A stretch of DNA of 64,000 nucleotides from Limnobacter alexandrii (lineage in GTDB: Bacteria > Pseudomonadota > Gammaproteobacteria > Burkholderiales > Burkholderiaceae_B): contig NZ_SWKN01000006.1 in the NCBI RefSeq assembly GCF_005871185.1, forward strand, positions 584,014 to 648,013, given 5' to 3'. The position numbers and the translations under genes were made by a program. The number at the start of each line of letters is the position of its first letter. Position 1 is the stretch's first letter. The notes beneath the pieces were generated by a model. The model had not been told where the DNA came from, made no database searches, and saw only the letters and a program-made list of their open reading frames with translations. Below, one piece after another: positions 60,163 through 64,000 of this stretch.

Positions 60163-61488
60163 ATGCCGGGTAAACATGTTTTATTGAAAATTGTGCTGGC
60201 TGTGCTGGCATTGTTTGTATTGCTGAATTTTGGTGGGGTGCTGGCCGCCCAGCAATACACGTTGGAGCAGGCATTGGCCGCCCCTGAAAGCCCGCAGTCT
60301 TCCGGGCCACTCAGCCTGAGCCGCGCACTTGAATTGGCCGAGCAGCGTTCCGAATCAGTACGCGCCCAAAAGGCCGCTGCACAGGCGGCACAAAGCGAAG
60401 CAGTGGCCGCCGGTGAGTTGCCCGACCCCATGTTGAATCTGGAGGTGAGCAACATTCCAGCCAACGGGCCTGACCAGTTCAGCCTGGCTGCAGACTTCAT
60501 GACCATGCGGGGGGTTGGTATTTCCCAAACTTTCACACGGCAAGACAAACGCAAAGCCCAGGCCAATGTGTTTTCAAAAAATGCTGAAGTTGCCCAAGCC
60601 AGCGAACTGTTGGCCCTGAGCCAATTGCGCACTGGCACCGCACAAGCGTATCTGGACCGGGTGTACCTGCAACAAATGCTTGAATTGCTGCAAAGCCAGC
60701 GCACTGAATTGCAATTGCAAATTGATGCAGCCGATGCCTTGTTTCGCGCTGGCAAAGCACCACAAACCGATGTATTCACCGCGCGCACTGAACTTGGCCT
60801 GTTGAGTTTGCGAATTCAGGACACCCAGGCCATGTTGGACAACGCGCAGGCCGATTTGAACCGTTGGGTTGGCGATGCAGCAGACAGTGAGTTGAATGAC
60901 AGTGTTGATTTGACGCGCTCCAGCCTGGGCGAAGTGGATTTGGCTGAAAGCCTGAACAAACATCCGGAAATCCTTGCCCTGCAAAAAGCAGAAGATGCAG
61001 CACTGGCCAATGCCGAAGTCAAACTGCAGGAAAAATCGGCCGATTGGACCTTGTCGGTGATGTACGCAGGCCGTGGCCCCGAGTTTTCTGAAATGCTCAC
61101 GCTGGGTGCCTCCCGGCCCCTGTTTGTTGATCAAACCTCCAGGCAAGACCAGGCAGTGGCCGCTGCCAATTCCATGGCGACCAAAGCGCGTTCAGAGCGA
61201 GTCGAGTTGTACCGCAGCCACTTGGCACAGACCAAGCGCTGGCAGCAAACCTGGCAAAGCAATTTGAAGCGGTTGAGCGACTTTGATCAAAGCCTGATCC
61301 CCTTGACCCAACAACGCACGCAAGCCGCGCTGGATGCCTATCGCGGCAACACCGGCACCCTGAGCGAGGTGTTGGCGGCGCGCCGCATGGAGCTGGACAT
61401 GCGCATTGAAAAACTTCGTATTCAAATGGACACAGCCCGGCTTTGGGCCCAACTGGAATACCTGATTCCCGAAGAGGTACAACAATGA
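60163..61488 (+). CDS. cusC: Outer-membrane efflux protein (CusC/CzcC-like, TolC family)
   Basis: 441 residues from the ATG at 60163 behind GGGAGAA. Signal peptide (to about residue 29), then the two OEP repeats: LSLSRALELAEQRSESVRAQKAAAQAAQSEAVAAGELPDPMLNLEVSN and the second half with LAESLNKHPEILALQKAEDAAL. Forms the outer-membrane channel of a tripartite efflux pump. Its stop codon overlaps the adaptor start (ATGA). The usual lipid-anchor Cys of CusC is not obvious. Confidence 0.9.
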   Translation: MPGKHVLLKIVLAVLALFVLLNFGGVLAAQQYTLEQALAAPESPQSSGPLSLSRALELAEQRSESVRAQKAAAQAAQSEAVAAGELPDPMLNLEVSNIPANGPDQFSLAADFMTMRGVGISQTFTRQDKRKAQANVFSKNAEVAQASELLALSQLRTGTAQAYLDRVYLQQMLELLQSQRTELQLQIDAADALFRAGKAPQTDVFTARTELGLLSLRIQDTQAMLDNAQADLNRWVGDAADSELNDSVDLTRSSLGEVDLAESLNKHPEILALQKAEDAALANAEVKLQEKSADWTLSVMYAGRGPEFSEMLTLGASRPLFVDQTSRQDQAVAAANSMATKARSERVELYRSHLAQTKRWQQTWQSNLKRLSDFDQSLIPLTQQRTQAALDAYRGNTGTLSEVLAARRMELDMRIEKLRIQMDTARLWAQLEYLIPEEVQQ

Positions 61489-62873
61489 AAAAGACGCACA
61501 TCGCAATCAGCGTGGTGGCATTGGCAGCCATGGCAGGTGGGGGTTATGGCTTGTGGGCATTGGGCATGAGCCAGGGCATGGAGATGATGTCGGCACCGAT
61601 TGGTTCTGCAACTGAGGGCAGCGCTGACGGAGAAGCGGGTTCGGGCAATTCAAGCGGTGTTGGGCAAGACCCTTCAACCTGGAACATCCCCCAGGGTGAG
61701 GCGGCCACCCGCAGACACATGGAAAGCGGAATCAAGGCCGGTGATGTCGATCCGGAAACCGGCTTGACTGTGCAGTATTACCACGACCCCATGGTGCCGG
61801 GCCGCAAATTTGATTCGCCGGGCAAAAGCCCGTTCATGGACATGATGCTGGTGCCCGCCTATTCCGGTGCCGATTCTGCCGACACCAGCAGCGTGAAGGT
61901 GAGCCCCCGAATTCAGCAGAACCTGGGCATCCGCACGGCCAGGGTTGATATGGGCATGCTGGCGCCAGAAATTACGGCCAGTGGCGCGGTGCAGTGGAAT
62001 GAACGCGACCGGGTGGTGGTGCAATCCCGTGCCATGGGTTATGTGGAAAAACTCAATGTGACGGCCACGCTGGACCCGGTCAAGCAGGGGCAAACTTTGC
62101 TGACCGTGTACGTGCCCGACTGGATTGCGGCACAAGAGGAATTTTTGTCGTTGCGAAAAATGAAGGGCGATAACTTGCAGCCACTGGTGGATGCAGCCCG
62201 GCAACGCATGTTGCAGGTGGGTATGAGCACAGCGCAAATACGGCAGGTGGAACAAAGCGGGCAAGTTCAGCCGCGCGTCGCCATTGTGGCACCCCGCAGC
62301 GGCGTGGTCACGGAGTTGATGGTGCGCGAGGGCATGACCGTGCAACCTGGAACCACCTTGATGGAAATCAATGGGCTTTCCACGGTGTGGGTGCAGGCCG
62401 AAGTGCCTGAAAGCCAGGCTGCGTATGTGCAGCCTGGGGTCACTGTGAATGCAGTTGCGCAAGCCATGCCTGGGCAGGTGTTTGAAGGCCAGGTACAAAC
62501 AGTGTTGCCACAAGTGAATGCCAATTCCCGTACGGTACTGGCTCGCCTGGTGTTGAAGAATCCGGGCAACAAGTTGCTGCCCGGCATGTTTGTACAAACC
62601 CGGTTTATGGACACCAGCAGGCCGCAATCCCTGATTGTGCCCTCCGAGGCTGTCATTCAGACCGGTCGCCGTGCAGTGGTGATGCTGGCTGGTGAGGATG
62701 GTCGCTTCTCGCCGGTTGAAATCAAAACAGGCATTGAATTTGGTGGACAAACAGAAGTACTCGCAGGCCTGGAGGCGGGGCAGGAAGTGGTGCTGTCTGG
62801 CCAGTTCCTGATTGATTCCGAAGCCAGCTTGCGTGGGCTTGAAGCGCGCCTGAATGATGGGGAACAACGATGA
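61485..62873 (+). CDS. cusB: RND efflux periplasmic adaptor (CusB-like)
   Basis: 462 residues from the ATG at 61485. An N-terminal membrane anchor is followed by a Met-rich stretch and the heavy-metal-binding domain [19 protein letters not shown] with [10 protein letters not shown], the module seen in CusB/SilB adaptors. The membrane-fusion barrel, lipoyl and beta domains follow ([46 protein letters not shown]). The adaptor links the inner-membrane pump and outer channel and passes Cu+/Ag+ to them. Stop overlaps the cusA start. Confidence 0.92.
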   Translation: MKKTHIAISVVALAAMAGGGYGLWALGMSQGMEMMSAPIGSATEGSADGEAGSGNSSGVGQDPSTWNIPQGEAATRRHMESGIKAGDVDPETGLTVQYYHDPMVPGRKFDSPGKSPFMDMMLVPAYSGADSADTSSVKVSPRIQQNLGIRTARVDMGMLAPEITASGAVQWNERDRVVVQSRAMGYVEKLNVTATLDPVKQGQTLLTVYVPDWIAAQEEFLSLRKMKGDNLQPLVDAARQRMLQVGMSTAQIRQVEQSGQVQPRVAIVAPRSGVVTELMVREGMTVQPGTTLMEINGLSTVWVQAEVPESQAAYVQPGVTVNAVAQAMPGQVFEGQVQTVLPQVNANSRTVLARLVLKNPGNKLLPGMFVQTRFMDTSRPQSLIVPSEAVIQTGRRAVVMLAGEDGRFSPVEIKTGIEFGGQTEVLAGLEAGQEVVLSGQFLIDSEASLRGLEARLNDGEQR

Positions 62874-64000
62874 TTGCAATGCTGATTCGCTGGTCGATCG
62901 CCAATCGACTGCTGGTGCTAATCGCCACTGTAATGATCAGTGCTTGGGGCGTGGTGTCGGTGTACAAAACACCGCTGGATGCCCTGCCCGATTTGTCCGA
63001 TGTTCAGGTCATTGTGCGCACCAGTTTTCCGGGGCAGGCGCCGCAAATTGTTGAAAACCAGGTGACCTACCCGCTCACCACCACCATGTTGTCCGTGCCG
63101 GGTGCAAAGGACGTGCGAGGTTTTTCCTTTTTCGGTGACAGCTTTGTCTACATTATTTTTGAAGATGGCGTGGACTTGTACTGGGCCCGCTCACGGGTGC
63201 TGGAGTACCTGAACCAAGCGCAAAGCCAGTTGCCGGCGTCGGCAAAAAGCGTGTTGGGTCCCGATGCCACAGGCGTGGGCTGGATTTACCAATATGCCCT
63301 GCGCGACACCACGGGCAATATGGATGTGTCGCAACTGCGGGCCTTGCAAGACTGGTTTTTGCGTTATGAACTGAAAACAGTCGAGGACGTGGCCGAGGTG
63401 GCCTCGGTGGGCGGCTTTGTGAAGCAGTACCAGGTTGAGCTGGATCCGCAAAAGCTGGCGGGCTATGGCATCACGCTGGATCAGGTGATTCAGGCGATCA
63501 ATGATGCCAATCAGGAAGCGGGTGGGTCGGTCATTGAACTGGGCGAGGCCGAGTACATGGTGCGCGCCACCGGTTATCTGGAGAATCTGGAGGATTTCCG
63601 GTCTGTCCCGTTAAAGGCCAGCCTCACGGGCATCCCGGTGCAGCTGGGCGATGTGGCCCGCATACAGATTGGTCCCGAAATACGCCGTGGCATTGGTGAA
63701 CTGAATGGCAATGGCGAATCGGTGGGCGGCATTGTTGTGATGCGGTCAGGAAAAAATGCCCTGCAAACCATTGATGCCGTGAAAGCAAAGCTTGAAAGCC
63801 TGAAAGCAGGCTTGCCGCAAGGTGTTGAAGTGGTAGAGGTGTATGACCGCTCCACGCTGATTAACAATGCCATCGACAACCTCAGCTTCAAATTGCTTGA
63901 GGAATTCATTGTGGTGGCACTGGTGTGCTTTGTGTTTTTGCTGCATTTTCGCTCGGCATTTGTGGCAATTGTTTCCCTGCCCTTGGGCGTGTTGATTTCG
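62870..64000 (+). CDS. cusA: Heavy-metal RND efflux pump (CusA/CzcA family), 5' part
   Basis: The first 377 codons of a protein normally of about 1040 residues; the frame is open at the right edge. The first membrane helix ([21 protein letters not shown]), the [15 protein letters not shown] and [17 protein letters not shown] motifs, porter-domain sequences and the second helix region ([17 protein letters not shown]) are typical of the heavy-metal RND subfamily. The methionine triad that marks Cu+/Ag+ pumps would lie beyond the window; the copper/silver call rests on the adaptor and the two-component system. Confidence 0.92.
   Translation, partial: MIAMLIRWSIANRLLVLIATVMISAWGVVSVYKTPLDALPDLSDVQVIVRTSFPGQAPQIVENQVTYPLTTTMLSVPGAKDVRGFSFFGDSFVYIIFEDGVDLYWARSRVLEYLNQAQSQLPASAKSVLGPDATGVGWIYQYALRDTTGNMDVSQLRALQDWFLRYELKTVEDVAEVASVGGFVKQYQVELDPQKLAGYGITLDQVIQAINDANQEAGGSVIELGEAEYMVRATGYLENLEDFRSVPLKASLTGIPVQLGDVARIQIGPEIRRGIGELNGNGESVGGIVVMRSGKNALQTIDAVKAKLESLKAGLPQGVEVVEVYDRSTLINNAIDNLSFKLLEEFIVVALVCFVFLLHFRSAFVAIVSLPLGVLIS

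Overview
The window looks like a chromosomal segment of a betaproteobacterium of the order Burkholderiales, most like Limnobacter. The grounds are the gene order def-fmt-htpX-rsmB-DUF4390-ntrY/ntrX-trkA-trkH, a DUF3567 protein (a betaproteobacterial family), an Entner-Doudoroff set without phosphofructokinase nearby, and overall protein style. The genus is inference. No rRNA, tRNA, CRISPR array, integrase or transposase was recognised.

Layout. 1-5.4 kb: the 3' end of a hybrid histidine kinase, a split YeeE/YedE sulfur-transport pair behind a palindromic operator, a stand-alone MnmC-type oxidoreductase, and topB. 5.5-17.4 kb: dprA divergent from a long housekeeping run (def, fmt, htpX, rsmB, DUF4390, an NtrY-type kinase, a short NtrX-type regulator, trkA, trkH and a CobW-like fragment). 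17.5-27.4 kb: DUF3567, an MFS transporter, a 0.7 kb gene-free tract with short repeats, then eda-edd divergent from zwf-ppc-FRG around a HexR-like palindrome. 27.4-37.1 kb: antiporter, Nudix hydrolase, two hydrolases, DUF2834, a bacterial alternative oxidase, a DinD-like protein lacking its usual N-terminal domain, a TetR/amine oxidase/PPOX cluster around a perfect palindrome, and an Old Yellow Enzyme divergent from a MerR regulator with two MerR-type 19-bp-spacer promoters.

37.1-48.7 kb is the accessory part and is visibly more A+T-rich from about 39.4 to 46.5 kb. It holds a candidate membrane-active toxin with a membrane protein that could be its immunity partner, a HigBA-type toxin-antitoxin pair next to a decayed toxin copy, and a defence-like cluster: a GHKL ATPase carrying a PD-(D/E)XK-like C-terminus, convergent with DUF4145, an atypical protein kinase, a multi-TM protein and a reverse transcriptase with a long helical C-terminus. 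A HipBA pair with an overlapping flavodoxin-like gene follows. The reverse transcriptase cluster is the best candidate here for an undescribed system.

48.7-64 kb returns to ordinary chromosome: cupin and TRIC channel, a B12-binding radical SAM protein, a tandem DsbA-like protein, a CDF transporter, a GlxA-type AraC regulator, a metallo-hydrolase, an ABC1 kinase, and finally a copper/silver efflux locus (two-component system behind a palindromic box, a Cys/His-rich exported protein, CusC, CusB and the first part of CusA, which runs off the window).
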